Counted from the first letter of the stretch, positions 1-9,008 are shown. The stretch is 64,000 nt of DNA from Chryseobacterium sp. KLBC 52 (GCF_003347605.1 NZ_QDFZ01000004.1:1-64000); one strand, 5' to 3'. A program made the numbers and translations. The notes: a model not told the origin generated them from the letters alone.

Positions 1-1
1 A

Positions 2-418
2 TCCACGTACATTAAACGCACACAGAAGGATTACAGTTTAAGTTTAAAACTTCAAATCGTGAAAGAAGTTGAATGTGGAGCATCCACTATTACTAGTTGT
101 CGTAAGAAATATGGTATTCAATCTCATGGTACTATTTTAAATTGGCTGAGAAAATATGGTAACTTTGATTGGGAAAACCAAAGACCTTATGCCATGGAAA
201 AAACACCTGAACAACGTATTATGGAATTAGAAGCCCAGGTAAGGCTTCTTGAAAAGCAAAAGGCTTTTTTAGAAAAGCAGGCTTATATTGCAGATAAGAA
301 GTCCATATTTTTTGATATGATGATTGATCTGGCTGAGAAAGAATATCACATTGATATTCGAAAAAACTCACCACCCGAACAATCGATTACTTCCGCAGTA
401 AAGAAAAAGAAACTTTGA
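2..418 (+). CDS. IS3-family transposase OrfA, 5' truncated by window edge
   Basis: The frame is open from base 2 with no stop, so the true start lies left of the window. The visible N-terminal part is a helix-turn-helix of the transposase_8 type (for example STITSCRKKYGIQSHGTI, then LNWLRKYG). It is followed by a leucine-zipper-like stretch (MELEAQVRLLEKQ). In IS3 elements OrfA binds the terminal repeats and competes with the OrfAB fusion. The final codons overlap orfB, and an A AAA AAC slippery heptamer sits in the correct register 52 bases before the stop codon ends. Confidence 0.9.
   Translation, partial: STYIKRTQKDYSLSLKLQIVKEVECGASTITSCRKKYGIQSHGTILNWLRKYGNFDWENQRPYAMEKTPEQRIMELEAQVRLLEKQKAFLEKQAYIADKKSIFFDMMIDLAEKEYHIDIRKNSPPEQSITSAVKKKKL
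361..367 (+). promoter_or_regulatory. Programmed -1 ribosomal frameshift site, A AAA AAC
   Basis: In the orfA reading frame the codons are cgA AAA AAC, a canonical X XXY YYZ slippery heptamer. Slipping back by one base enters the orfB frame, which opens just upstream after a stop at 352-354 and runs through to 1284. This is the standard way IS3 elements make the OrfAB transposase. No downstream pseudoknot was worked out. Confidence 0.75.
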
Positions 419-1284
419 TTTTTACTTGTGGATTGTTAGGGTTAAATAGACAAATCTATTATAGAAGTATCAAGCGTACGAAAGTTTGTAAAGATAAAGC
501 TTCAGAGGTAGTAAAGCTGGTAGAGAATCTTCGTGTTAAGATGCCCCGGTTAGGAGGCAGGAAATTATATTTTATTTTACAGAGATCCTTAAGCTCCATT
601 AAGGTAGGGAGAGATAAATTCTTTGCCATCTTAAAAGCTAATCATTTATTGATTGAACCTCGCAAAAGCTATCACATTACAACCAACTCTCATCATCGTT
701 TTAGAAAGCATAAGAACCTGCTCCTTGACTATCAGATAACAAAGCCCAACCAGGTATGGGTTGCAGATATTACTTATATAGGGAACCGAAAAAATCCAAG
801 CTATTTAAGTTTAATAACTGATGCGTATTCTAAGAAAATAATGGGACACTTTGTTGCAGACAATTTAAATACACAGAGTAGTATTATAGCTTTAAAAAGA
901 GCTCTAAAGAAGTATAAAGGTATGAGAGAATCTTTAATCCATCATTCCGATCGTGGTTTACAATACTGCTCGAATGAGTATCAAAGACTTTTACAGAAAC
1001 ATCAATTAAAATGTAGTATGACACAAAACTCTGATCCTTATCAAAATGCAGTAGCAGAGAGAATAAATGGTATTTTAAAGCATGAGTTTGATATTGATAA
1101 ACATGATATAAACAACAATTTAAGGAAAAAGATAGTAAATGAATCTATCGAAATCTACAATAATTTACGCCCACATTTTTCAAATCATTATCTAACTCCA
1201 AACCAAATGCATAAACAGTCACAAATTAAAATGAAAACCTATAAAAACAAAAACCAAAGCAATAGTAAAATTACTCTGGTTTAA
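415..1284 (+). CDS. IS3-family transposase OrfB (DDE integrase-type)
   Basis: This is the catalytic part of the IS3 transposase, 289 aa counted from a TTG that overlaps the orfA stop. The real product is more likely the OrfAB fusion made by frameshifting at 361-367, as the frame is open from 355. An HTH_21-like region (about residues 40-95) precedes the rve integrase core. The catalytic triad is visible as D118 (VWVADITY), D179 (HHSDRG) and E215 (NAVAERING), with the expected 35 residues between the second D and E. The tail is lysine- and asparagine-rich. No internal stop or frameshift was seen. Confidence 0.93.
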   Translation: MIFTCGLLGLNRQIYYRSIKRTKVCKDKASEVVKLVENLRVKMPRLGGRKLYFILQRSLSSIKVGRDKFFAILKANHLLIEPRKSYHITTNSHHRFRKHKNLLLDYQITKPNQVWVADITYIGNRKNPSYLSLITDAYSKKIMGHFVADNLNTQSSIIALKRALKKYKGMRESLIHHSDRGLQYCSNEYQRLLQKHQLKCSMTQNSDPYQNAVAERINGILKHEFDIDKHDINNNLRKKIVNESIEIYNNLRPHFSNHYLTPNQMHKQSQIKMKTYKNKNQSNSKITLV

Positions 1285-1373
1285 TTATTTATTTTTGTAC
1301 TATAATCTGTATCAGATTTTCAGGACTAGTCACAGGAATTAACTTCCTGCTTCATTCTTCAAACTCCCAGCCT

Positions 1374-1715
1374 TTATAAAAGCTCTTCTTCCTGAAAATA
1401 TTGTATAATCGCCTTTTTCATAAGCAAAGTCTGCTCATTAGGCTTTAATTCCGGAAGTTCTTCCAGGCTTTCAAACTGTGGCCATCCGTCTTCATAGTGT
1501 GTAAATTTATAATATCCAAAAGGTTCAAGCAATCTGCAGACTGCAATATGAATCAGATTTACCTTGTCTTCTTTCGTATATTTTTGCTGGCCGCTTCCCA
1601 ATTCCTGTAACCCTATCAGAAATAAAAGGGTTTCAATGGGCGGATTCTTCTCAGTCTGAAAATTATCTTCGAAGAACTGTTCTATTTTTTTCCAATATTC
1701 GGATTCGTTAATCAT
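1374..1715 (-). CDS. Small conserved hypothetical protein (113 aa)
   Basis: The 113-aa acidic protein has no signal peptide and no membrane segment. I recognise no domain in it, though short proteins of this kind follow peptidase genes in other flavobacteria. Its ATG overlaps the stop of the oligopeptidase gene in an ATGA arrangement (1712-1715), so the two genes are almost certainly translationally coupled. Motifs such as FLIGLQELG and FGYYKFTHYEDGWPQF suggest a compact helical cytosolic protein. The function is unknown. Confidence 0.7.
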   Translation of the reverse strand: MINESEYWKKIEQFFEDNFQTEKNPPIETLLFLIGLQELGSGQQKYTKEDKVNLIHIAVCRLLEPFGYYKFTHYEDGWPQFESLEELPELKPNEQTLLMKKAIIQYFQEEELL

Positions 1716-3760
1716 TCTTTTTGATTTTCTAATTTTAATAAAAATGCGAATTCCAACGCATCTTCCTTCAGAGATTCAAATCTTCCGCTTGCTCCTCCGT
1801 GTCCGGAGCTCATGTCAGTTTTAAATACTAACATATTATCGTTTGTTTTTAGCTCTCTCAGTTTTGCTGTCCATTTTGCAGGCTCCCAATACTGTACCTG
1901 AGAATCATGGAATCCTGTAGTGATCAGCATGTGAGGGTAATCTTTAGCTTCTACATTATCATAAGGAGAATAGTCTTTCATATAATGGTAATATTCCTCG
2001 TCATTTGGATTTCCCCATTCATCATATTCTCCGGTTGTCAAAGGGATTGTATCATCAAGCATCGTAGAAACAACATCTACAAAAGGCACCTGTGCCACAA
2101 TTCCGTTGAATAACTGAGGCTCATAATTCACCACAGCACCTACCAATAGACCTCCGGCACTTCCTCCCATCGCATACATGTGTTTTGATGAAGTATAATT
2201 TTCCTTAATTAAGTATTTTCCTGCATCAATAAAATCAAAGAATGTATTTTTCTTAAACAGCATTTTTCCATCCTCATACCATTCTCTTCCCAGATATTCT
2301 CCACCACGGATATGGGCAATAGCATAAATAAAACCTCTGTCCAGTAAAGATAATCTTACATTCGAAAAGCTGGCATCAACAGTGTGTCCGTAACTTCCAT
2401 ATCCATACAGAAGAAGCGGAGTGTCAGCAGACTTTTTGGTATCTTTATGATACACTAAAGAAATAGGAACTTTTGTCTTTCCATCTCTGGAGTCTGCCCA
2501 GATTCTTTCTGAAACGTAATTTTCAGGAGCGAACTTTCCACCCAAAACTTCCTGTTGTTTCAACAGCTTTGTAGTCTTGTCCTTCATGTTATACTCATAA
2601 GTGGAGCTTGGCTGTGTAAGAGAGGTGTAACCGTAACGTAAGATCTCTGTATCAAATTCCAGATTGATCCCGATATAAGCTGTATAAGTAGGATCGGAGA
2701 AAGGTAAGTAATAAGATTCCTGCGTTTTCTCATCAATGATTTTGATCTGAAGTAATCCTCTTTCTCTTTCTTCAAGAACCAGATAATCTTTAAAGATTTC
2801 AAAACCTTCCAATAAAACTTCTGCACGGTGTGGAATAACATCAATCCAGTTTTCCATACCGCAGTTATCAATCTTTGTCTTTACAATCTTGAAATTGATC
2901 GCATCATCGGCATTGGTAATGATATAAAACTCATCCTCATAATGTTCTACCGAGTATTCGAGGTCATCTATTCTTGGCTGGATCACTGTCCATTCTGCAA
3001 ATACATTATCAGAAGGGATAAAACGATGTTCATCAGAAATAGTGCTTGAGCTTGCAATGAAAATATATTGTAACGATTTTGTCTTAAATACATTAACATC
3101 AAAAGTATCATCTTCTTCGTGGAAGATCAGTATATCTTCTGCAGAATCTGTTCCCAGCTTGTGTCTGTATACCTGAAATGCACGAAGGCTTTTGTCTTTT
3201 CTGATATAAAAAATATGCTGGTTATCATTCGCCCAAACAGCTTTTCCTGTCGTATTAGGAATAGTATCTGGTAAAATTTCTCCGGTCTTTAGGTTTTTAA
3301 AATTAAGCGTATAAATTCTTCTTCCTACATCATCAGAAGAAAAAGAAGCCAGTTCGTTGCTAGGGCTTACGGCAACACTTCCTACTTCGAAAAACTCTTT
3401 GCCTTCTGCGAGAATATTAACGTCCAGTACAATTTCCTCCTCATTGTCGAGGCTTTTGTGCTTTCTGCAGAAAATAGGATATTCCTTACCTTCTTCATAA
3501 CGTACTATATACCAGTACTCATTAAAAAAGTAGGGCAAAGATTCATCATCCTTTTTATAACGGGCTTTCATCTCTTCGAAAAGCTCTTCCTGAAGGGCTT
3601 CCGTATCTTTCATGATGAATTCTTCGTAGGCATTTTCTTCCTCAATATATTGGATCACTTCAGGGTTTTCCCTTTCATTCAACCAAAAGTAATTATCGGT
3701 TCTTATATCGCCGTGGATTTCTAATATTTTTTCTATTTTTTTTGCCTGTGGAGCTTTCAT
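1712..3760 (-). CDS. ptrB: Oligopeptidase B-like S9 family prolyl oligopeptidase
   Basis: This serine peptidase of family S9A is expected to cut short peptides, typically after basic residues in oligopeptidase B. The length of 682 aa matches the family. The N-terminal part (about residues 60-400) is the seven-bladed propeller that excludes large substrates, and the C-terminal part is the alpha/beta hydrolase. The catalytic triad is visible: S534 in GGSAGG, D619 in GFHDSQV and H654 in SSGHGG. There is no signal peptide, so the enzyme is probably cytosolic. It is the first gene of a two-gene unit with the 113-aa ORF downstream. A TAnnTTTG-like -7 box on the minus strand (3867-3860) may drive it. 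Confidence 0.9.
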   Translation of the reverse strand: MKAPQAKKIEKILEIHGDIRTDNYFWLNERENPEVIQYIEEENAYEEFIMKDTEALQEELFEEMKARYKKDDESLPYFFNEYWYIVRYEEGKEYPIFCRKHKSLDNEEEIVLDVNILAEGKEFFEVGSVAVSPSNELASFSSDDVGRRIYTLNFKNLKTGEILPDTIPNTTGKAVWANDNQHIFYIRKDKSLRAFQVYRHKLGTDSAEDILIFHEEDDTFDVNVFKTKSLQYIFIASSSTISDEHRFIPSDNVFAEWTVIQPRIDDLEYSVEHYEDEFYIITNADDAINFKIVKTKIDNCGMENWIDVIPHRAEVLLEGFEIFKDYLVLEERERGLLQIKIIDEKTQESYYLPFSDPTYTAYIGINLEFDTEILRYGYTSLTQPSSTYEYNMKDKTTKLLKQQEVLGGKFAPENYVSERIWADSRDGKTKVPISLVYHKDTKKSADTPLLLYGYGSYGHTVDASFSNVRLSLLDRGFIYAIAHIRGGEYLGREWYEDGKMLFKKNTFFDFIDAGKYLIKENYTSSKHMYAMGGSAGGLLVGAVVNYEPQLFNGIVAQVPFVDVVSTMLDDTIPLTTGEYDEWGNPNDEEYYHYMKDYSPYDNVEAKDYPHMLITTGFHDSQVQYWEPAKWTAKLRELKTNDNMLVFKTDMSSGHGGASGRFESLKEDALEFAFLLKLENQKE

Positions 3761-3870
3761 CCGGGGTATTTTATTTTTTTACTGAATAGAATGTTCTTAT
3801 ACTTTTTCTTCTGAAATTAAGTAATTTAAGCAGAAATCCTTTCAATATTAATTTTTGTTCAAATTTAGGT

Positions 3871-3907
3871 AAAAAAAAACCATCTTTCCTTTATTGAAAA
3901 GATGGTT
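3871..3907 (-). terminator. Intrinsic terminator after hemD
   Basis: The stem pairs 3878-3887 with 3898-3907 around a 10-nt loop. On the minus strand it is followed by the complement of the A-run 3871-3879, a U-tract, which ends the hemD transcript. Confidence 0.8.
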
Positions 3908-3930
3908 GGTAGTATTTTTATAATTAAAGC

Positions 3931-4674
3931 CTATTTATGAAGGACTTTAATATACTTTTCAAGGGCCATTGTCATAGAAGGAGTTTCCTTCGTAGGTGCC
4001 ATTAAATCTACTTTTAAACCCGCTTCTTCTGCAGCTGCCAAAGTCGTGTTTCCAAAAACTCCGATCTTTGTTTCATCCTGCTTGAAGTCAGGGAAATTTT
4101 GTTGTAGCGATTTGATTCCCTGCGGACTGAAGAAAATCAGCATGTCATAATCTTTGACATTGATATCTGTAAGGTCGCTGCATACGGTACGGTACATAAT
4201 TGCTCTTGTCCAGTCTACATTAGATGCATCCATGGTTTTTACAATATCCGGACTCAAAACATCTGAAGATGGCAACAGATATTTTTCAGTTGGGAATTTT
4301 TTGAAAAGAGGAAGCAGATCTGAGAAGTTTTTCTCCCCGAAGCTGATTTTTCTTTTTCTGTACACAATATGCTTTTGAAGGTAGTTGGCAATTGCTTCCG
4401 ACTGGCAGATATATCTCATGGTATCCGGAACAGCAAAACGCAATTCCTCCGCGAGTCTGAAGTAATGGTCAATCGCATTTTTACTGGTAAAAATAATACC
4501 GGTATACTGCGTCAGATCTATTTTCTGTGTTCTGAGCTCTTTATTGTCAACCCCTTCGACGTGGATAAATGGACGGAAATCAATCTTTATTTTTTCCTTC
4601 TTCGCTATATCCAGATATGGAGAAGACTCACTAGGCGCTGGTTGAGAAACCAATATAGACTTTATTCTCATCAT
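3931..4674 (-). CDS. hemD: Uroporphyrinogen-III synthase
   Basis: The enzyme closes and rearranges hydroxymethylbilane to uroporphyrinogen III in heme synthesis. HemD sequences are poorly conserved, so the call rests on overall shape. There are two Rossmann-like halves (FTSKNAIDHYFRLAEE near residue 65 and FFSPQGIKSLQQNFPDF near residue 180) and a length of 247 aa. The C-terminal sequence resembles the family signature, with GVFGNTTLAAAEEAGLKVDLMAPTKE shared in split form across the last 45 residues. DUF4271 lies 9 bp upstream on the same strand, an arrangement common in Bacteroidota. The preferred start is the first ATG of two in tandem. Confidence 0.85.
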   Translation of the reverse strand: MMRIKSILVSQPAPSESSPYLDIAKKEKIKIDFRPFIHVEGVDNKELRTQKIDLTQYTGIIFTSKNAIDHYFRLAEELRFAVPDTMRYICQSEAIANYLQKHIVYRKRKISFGEKNFSDLLPLFKKFPTEKYLLPSSDVLSPDIVKTMDASNVDWTRAIMYRTVCSDLTDINVKDYDMLIFFSPQGIKSLQQNFPDFKQDETKIGVFGNTTLAAAEEAGLKVDLMAPTKETPSMTMALEKYIKVLHK

Positions 4675-4683
4675 TGACTTTTA

Positions 4684-5352
4684 TTAAAAAAATAACAACT
4701 TCCAAAGCAATAATAATGGTGCGATTTGGAGGGTGCAAATATACAAAAATTTATAATACCATTTCTCGGGAAGAATCTTGTTCTTGTGAAATAAATAGAA
4801 AAAGACTTTGAAAATGAATACAAAAGCGAAGAAGCAGAAATAATATAAAAACATTTTATTTCTGTCTATCGGGAAGTAATAGTGGGCTACACAAAGAATT
4901 ATTAGCAAAAATGAAAGAATGAAATAAAATTTTGTGGAGGTAAAATAAAAAATAGTCCATTTTTTTCCATCCCCTATACTTTGGTAAAATAGAAATCCTA
5001 ATGTTGATTTTGTTAAATAAAAAAGCAGCACTGCCAGAAAAGTATACCCGAATTTATTAAGCTGATACCCCAGAAGCTGAAGATCTGCAATATATTTCGG
5101 TACTATTGGAACATACTGTGAAATTAATACAGACAGAGTAAGTGTCGTTACACAGGACGTGATGATCCAGCTGGGAAGGTTGTTGCTTGCATCAAAATAT
5201 TTCTGAAGCAGAAAATCCTTAAGGCTGGCATCCCTTTCTATGACGTTCATCATAAAAACATATAAAAATATACAGCCCACAAGGATAAAGATTACCCAAT
5301 CATTGTTCTCAGGTATTCTTACGTGATTGATGAAGTGTTGTGATGATGGCAA
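4684..5352 (-). CDS. DUF4271 integral membrane protein
   Basis: The 222-aa protein has about five to six hydrophobic segments and belongs to DUF4271, a family I know as the usual hemD neighbour in Bacteroidota. The N-terminal 20 residues are hydrophilic and are followed by the first membrane helix (DWVIFILVGCIFLYVFMM). Later segments are rich in phenylalanine and tyrosine. Its role is unknown. The genetic link with hemD suggests a function at the membrane connected to tetrapyrrole supply, but that is inference. The gap to hemD is only 9 bp, so they form one operon. Confidence 0.8.
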   Translation of the reverse strand: MPSSQHFINHVRIPENNDWVIFILVGCIFLYVFMMNVIERDASLKDFLLQKYFDASNNLPSWIITSCVTTLTLSVLISQYVPIVPKYIADLQLLGYQLNKFGYTFLAVLLFYLTKSTLGFLFYQSIGDGKKWTIFYFTSTKFYFILSFLLIILCVAHYYFPIDRNKMFLYYFCFFAFVFIFKVFFYLFHKNKILPEKWYYKFLYICTLQIAPLLLLWKLLFF

Positions 5353-5577
5353 AATTTAAGTTTTTTTTATTTATTATTTAACTTCAGATAACACAGCCCG
5401 GCACAGATTTTCCTGTCACAAGATCCGTGATTCTGCAGTTAAAATATTTGCTCTCATCGATTTTACGTATTGTTCAGATCTGTTGAATAAAAGTTTCTGT
5501 TTCATCCGCTTAATCCCCGAGAAATATTTTTGCAAAATTATAGATTATTTTGTATAAAATAAAAAGGTTAAATAAAC

Positions 5578-5585
5578 TATCTTTG
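5578..5585 (+). promoter_or_regulatory. -7 box TATCTTTG upstream of glycosyltransferase gene
   Basis: The sequence matches the Bacteroidota TAnnTTTG element exactly and lies 9 bp before the chosen ATG at 5595. No good -33 TTG lies 17-23 bp upstream. The predicted transcript has almost no leader. Confidence 0.5.
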
Positions 5586-5594
5586 CAAACTGAA

Positions 5595-6311
5595 ATGAAA
5601 AAACTCGTCATCATCCCGACATATAACGAAAAGGAAAATATTGAAAATATTATTTCCGCGGTTTTTGCATTGGAGGATGACTTTCATATCTTGGTAGTAG
5701 ATGATTCTTCTCCTGATGGAACTGCAGAAATTGTAAAAGAATTGCAGAAAAAACATCCGCATTATCTGCACTTGTCAATAAGACACGTGAAAGACGGATT
5801 GGGAAAGGCATATATTCATGGGTTTAAATGGGCCATCGAAAATAAATACGATTATATTTTTGAGATGGATGCTGATTTTTCACACAATCCTAACGATCTG
5901 CCGAAACTTTTTGAAGCATGTAAAAATGCAGATATGGCGATCGGTTCCCGTTACTCAAAAGGAGTGAATGTAGTGAACTGGCCTATGGGAAGAGTTCTGC
6001 TTTCTTATTTTGCATCCAAGTATGTAAGGTTTGTATTAGGACTTCCAATTCATGATACAACAGCAGGATTTGTATGCTTTTCAAGAAAAGTATTGGAAGA
6101 AATAGGATTGGACAATGTGAAATTGAAGGGATATGGATTTCAGATTGAAATGAAATTCAGAGCATTTAAAAAAGGTTTCAGAATTGTAGAAGTTCCTATT
6201 ATATTTACCAACAGAATTCTGGGAGAAAGCAAAATGAATGGTGGAATTATCCATGAAGCTGTTTTCGGAGTGCTGAACTTAAAATGGAAATCAATCATCA
6301 ACAGATTATGA
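5595..6311 (+). CDS. GT2 glycosyltransferase, polyprenol monophosphomannose synthase-like
   Basis: The protein is predicted to transfer a sugar from a nucleotide sugar to polyprenyl phosphate at the inner face of the membrane, as dolichol-phosphate mannose synthases do. The ATG at 5595 is preferred over an upstream TTG at 5550 because the family starts with KLVIIPTYNEKENI and a -7 box lies between the two. The 238-aa product has the nucleotide-binding DDSSPDG motif, the DxD-type EMDADFSHNP and the acceptor-side GSRYSKG. No C-terminal membrane helices are present, so it is the soluble single-domain type. The stop overlaps the next start (ATGA at 6308-6311). Confidence 0.87.
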   Translation: MKKLVIIPTYNEKENIENIISAVFALEDDFHILVVDDSSPDGTAEIVKELQKKHPHYLHLSIRHVKDGLGKAYIHGFKWAIENKYDYIFEMDADFSHNPNDLPKLFEACKNADMAIGSRYSKGVNVVNWPMGRVLLSYFASKYVRFVLGLPIHDTTAGFVCFSRKVLEEIGLDNVKLKGYGFQIEMKFRAFKKGFRIVEVPIIFTNRILGESKMNGGIIHEAVFGVLNLKWKSIINRL

Positions 6312-6685
6312 AACTGATGAAAAAGCTACTCTTTATTTTCGTTTTGCTGGGCCTGTTTTCGTGCGATGGTTATATTGATAAGCCTAAAAATCTGATCGAT
6401 AAAGGGATGATGGCAGAAATCATTGCCGATCTTGCGATCAACGATCAGGCTATTTTTGTATATCCTGACAAAAATATGGAAGCAGGGACAAGGGCTGTTT
6501 TGAAATCACATAAGGTAAAACCGGATGATTTTGTAGACAGTTTCAAATATTATGTGATTAAAGAAGAAATGGATGGGATTGCCAATGATGCGCAGGAAAT
6601 ACTGCTGAAAAAAGATCCCAAAGCAGATAAATATGTAAAGGATAAGCTGAAACAGAATGGTGCTGTAATGCCTATAGTAAGGTAA
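6308..6685 (+). CDS. DUF4296 lipoprotein
   Basis: The start at 6308 overlaps the glycosyltransferase stop, and a second ATG lies at 6317. The product has a type II signal peptide (KKLLFIFVLLGLFSC) with the lipobox cysteine in LFSC, so it should be a lipoprotein of about 125 aa. The mature part is helical and charged (KGMMAEIIADLAINDQAIF) and matches the DUF4296 family of Bacteroidota. Its function is unknown. Position suggests co-transcription with the glycosyltransferase, and possibly with tgt 72 bp further on. Confidence 0.8.
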   Translation: MKLMKKLLFIFVLLGLFSCDGYIDKPKNLIDKGMMAEIIADLAINDQAIFVYPDKNMEAGTRAVLKSHKVKPDDFVDSFKYYVIKEEMDGIANDAQEILLKKDPKADKYVKDKLKQNGAVMPIVR

Positions 6686-6757
6686 AATAGACACAGAAAC
6701 AGAAGTTTCTGCGATACAAAAAATCACTGGTAAAACAGTGTATAAACAAGTATAAAG

Positions 6758-7888
6758 ATGAAATTTTTTAATATAGAAAAAACCTCTGAAGGAAAAGCAA
6801 GAGCAGGGGAAATTACCACAGATCACGGGAAGATTCAAACTCCTATTTTTATGCCTGTGGGAACTGTAGCAAGTGTGAAAACAGTTCATCAGAGAGAATT
6901 AAAAGAAGACATTAAAGCTCAGATTATTCTGGGAAATACTTACCACTTATACCTTCGTCCTGGCATGGAAACAATGCAGGATGCAGGTGGTTTACACAAA
7001 TTCATGAACTGGGATCTTCCTATTCTTACCGATTCAGGAGGTTTTCAGGTGTTTTCATTGGCAAGCAACAGAAAGATGACCGAAGAAGGTGCGAGATTCA
7101 AATCTCACATCGACGGAAGCTATCACATGTTCTCTCCGGAAAGATCGATGGAAATTCAAAGACAGATCGGAGCTGATATTTTCATGGCTTTTGACGAATG
7201 TACTCCTTATCCTTGTGACTACAACCAGGCGAAATCATCGATGGAGCTTACCCACCGCTGGCTGAAAAGATGTATTGACTGGACGAATGATAATCCTGAA
7301 TTATACGGACATAAGCAAAGGCTTTTCCCTATTGTTCAGGGATCTACTTATTCCGATCTTAGAAAAATTTCTGCAGAAGTGATTTCTGAAGCAGGAGCAG
7401 AAGGAAATGCGATCGGAGGACTTTCTGTTGGAGAGCCTGAAGAAGAAATGTACAGAATCACTGATGAAGTGACAGACATCCTTCCAAAAGAAAAACCAAG
7501 ATACCTGATGGGAGTAGGAACTCCGTGGAATATCCTGGAATCTATCGGATTGGGAATTGACATGATGGATTGCGTAATGCCAACAAGAAATGCAAGAAAT
7601 GCAATGCTTTTCACCTGGCAAGGGGTGATGAACCTTAAAAATGAAAAATGGAAGCGCGATTTTTCGCCTCTGGATGAATTCGGGACCAGTTTTGTAGATC
7701 GTGAATATTCAAAAGCGTATCTTCGCCACCTGTTTGTATCTAAAGAATATCTGGCAAAACAGATTGCTTCGATTCATAATCTTGCCTTCTATCTTGATTT
7801 GGTAAAAGTAGCCAGAGAACATATTATGGCAGGAGATTTCTACGAATGGAAAAACTCTGTAGTACCGGTTCTTAGACAAAGACTGTAA
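6758..7888 (+). CDS. tgt: tRNA-guanine transglycosylase
   Basis: The enzyme replaces guanine 34 of GUN-anticodon tRNAs with preQ1 as a step of queuosine synthesis. The 376-aa TIM-barrel protein has the general acid/base D92 in TDSGGFQVFS and the likely nucleophile D271 in GIDMMDCVMPTRNAR. The oddity is the zinc site. Where the bacterial family has CxCxxC, this protein reads DEFGTSFVDREYSKAYLRHL (residues 306-325) with no cysteine, although the histidine of SIHNL (H340) remains. I believe this variant occurs in related flavobacteria, so it is probably functional. The LptF/LptG permease gene starts 7 bp downstream, suggesting an operon. Confidence 0.93.
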   Translation: MKFFNIEKTSEGKARAGEITTDHGKIQTPIFMPVGTVASVKTVHQRELKEDIKAQIILGNTYHLYLRPGMETMQDAGGLHKFMNWDLPILTDSGGFQVFSLASNRKMTEEGARFKSHIDGSYHMFSPERSMEIQRQIGADIFMAFDECTPYPCDYNQAKSSMELTHRWLKRCIDWTNDNPELYGHKQRLFPIVQGSTYSDLRKISAEVISEAGAEGNAIGGLSVGEPEEEMYRITDEVTDILPKEKPRYLMGVGTPWNILESIGLGIDMMDCVMPTRNARNAMLFTWQGVMNLKNEKWKRDFSPLDEFGTSFVDREYSKAYLRHLFVSKEYLAKQIASIHNLAFYLDLVKVAREHIMAGDFYEWKNSVVPVLRQRL

Positions 7889-7895
7889 GAAAAAT

Positions 7896-9008
7896 ATGCT
7901 TAAAATTGTAGACAGATATATCATTAAAAAATACCTTGGAACTTTTAGTTTCATGTTGGTGCTATTGTCTATAGTCGTATTGGTAATCGATGTTCAGCAG
8001 AAGATTCCCAGGATAGAAAATGCCAAGGCCATTGATCCGAAACTGGATCTGACCTATTTCCTTATCCATTTTTATCCTTTCTGGATCATCAATCTTGTGG
8101 TGACCTTCCTTTCCATTCTGGTATTTATTTCGGTGATTTATTTTACCTCCAGAATGGCAAATAATACAGAAATTGTTGCTATTATCAGTAGTGGAGCCAG
8201 TTTTCACAGGTTTTCCAAGCCCTATCTGGTAACCTCTATTTTTATCGGATTGATTGCTCTTGTGGTATATCATATGGTGCTGCCGTGGGCCAATATCAAG
8301 AAAAATGAACTGGAAGCCTATACGTATAACGCGGCCAATAAAGAAAAGATTTTAGGAACAGCTCCTGCTTCTTCACAGCTGAGTAAAACGGAATATATCT
8401 TCGTTGACTCATGGAATAAAAGAGAAAAAAGAGGTTCTAGTTTTGTCTATCAGAAGTATGACAAAGACAGAAAAATGATCTATGAGCTAAAGGCAAGTGA
8501 AGTATACTGGGATAAAACCAAAAAACAGTTTGTCTTAAATAACTATCTGGAAAAAACAATCAATAAAGATAATACTGAAAAACTCGGTAACGGAATAGAA
8601 TTAAGAAAAAACTACGGCCATTCGCCGGAAGAACTTTTCCCTAACGAACTTTTGGGACAAAATAAAACCACTCCTGAACTTTTGAAATTTATCGAAAGAG
8701 AAAAAGAAAGAGGAAACAGCAACCTGAATTCTTACCTGAATGAGCTTCACCAAAGAACTTCCATGCCTGTTTCAATCATTATTCTGACATTCCTGGCACT
8801 CTCCCTGTCATCACAAAAGAAAAGGGGAGGATTGGGAGTTAACCTCGCCATAGGGATCTCATTAGCCTTTATTTTCGTGTTTTCATTCGAAGCATTAAAA
8901 GTGGTTTCGGAAAATAAAAGTTTATCTCCGGCTGTAGCCATGTGGCTGCCTAATATGGTGTTTTTACCGCTTACTCTTTATTTGTATATCAAGAGAGCCA
9001 ATCAGTAA
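7896..9008 (+). CDS. LptF/LptG (YjgP/YjgQ) family permease
   Basis: The protein belongs to the transmembrane part of the lipopolysaccharide extractor, which with LptB drives LPS from the inner membrane to the periplasmic bridge. The family start (LKIVDRYIIKKYLGTF) is seen. Membrane helices lie near residues 12-32, 55-80 and 100-120. A periplasmic beta-jellyroll-like region (about 125-275) follows, then three C-terminal helices, giving 370 aa in all. Whether it is LptF or LptG cannot be decided from one sequence. The 3' end overlaps birA, which converges on it, by 7 bp. Confidence 0.87.
   Translation: MLKIVDRYIIKKYLGTFSFMLVLLSIVVLVIDVQQKIPRIENAKAIDPKLDLTYFLIHFYPFWIINLVVTFLSILVFISVIYFTSRMANNTEIVAIISSGASFHRFSKPYLVTSIFIGLIALVVYHMVLPWANIKKNELEAYTYNAANKEKILGTAPASSQLSKTEYIFVDSWNKREKRGSSFVYQKYDKDRKMIYELKASEVYWDKTKKQFVLNNYLEKTINKDNTEKLGNGIELRKNYGHSPEELFPNELLGQNKTTPELLKFIEREKERGNSNLNSYLNELHQRTSMPVSIIILTFLALSLSSQKKRGGLGVNLAIGISLAFIFVFSFEALKVVSENKSLSPAVAMWLPNMVFLPLTLYLYIKRANQ

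Larger units (their letters stand above)
1..1332 (+). mobile_element. IS3-family insertion sequence, right part
   Basis: The element carries the orfA/orfB pair of an IS3-family transposase. Its left end lies outside the window. The right end is proposed near 1332, because the reverse complement there begins TGACTAGTCCTGAAA, which fits the TG...CA termini of the family. This is an inference, since the matching left inverted repeat cannot be seen. A 6-bp inverted repeat (1333-1338 and 1344-1349) lies just outside the proposed end. Both reading frames are intact as far as visible, so the copy could be active. Confidence 0.8.

Noticed and set aside
1333..1349. Six-base inverted repeat next to the IS right end
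   Set aside because: It is short and without a U-tract; no evidence that it is a terminator or a target site feature.
5550..5594. TTG-started extension of the glycosyltransferase
   Set aside because: The extension crosses the TATCTTTG -7 box, and the family begins at the ATG at 5595.
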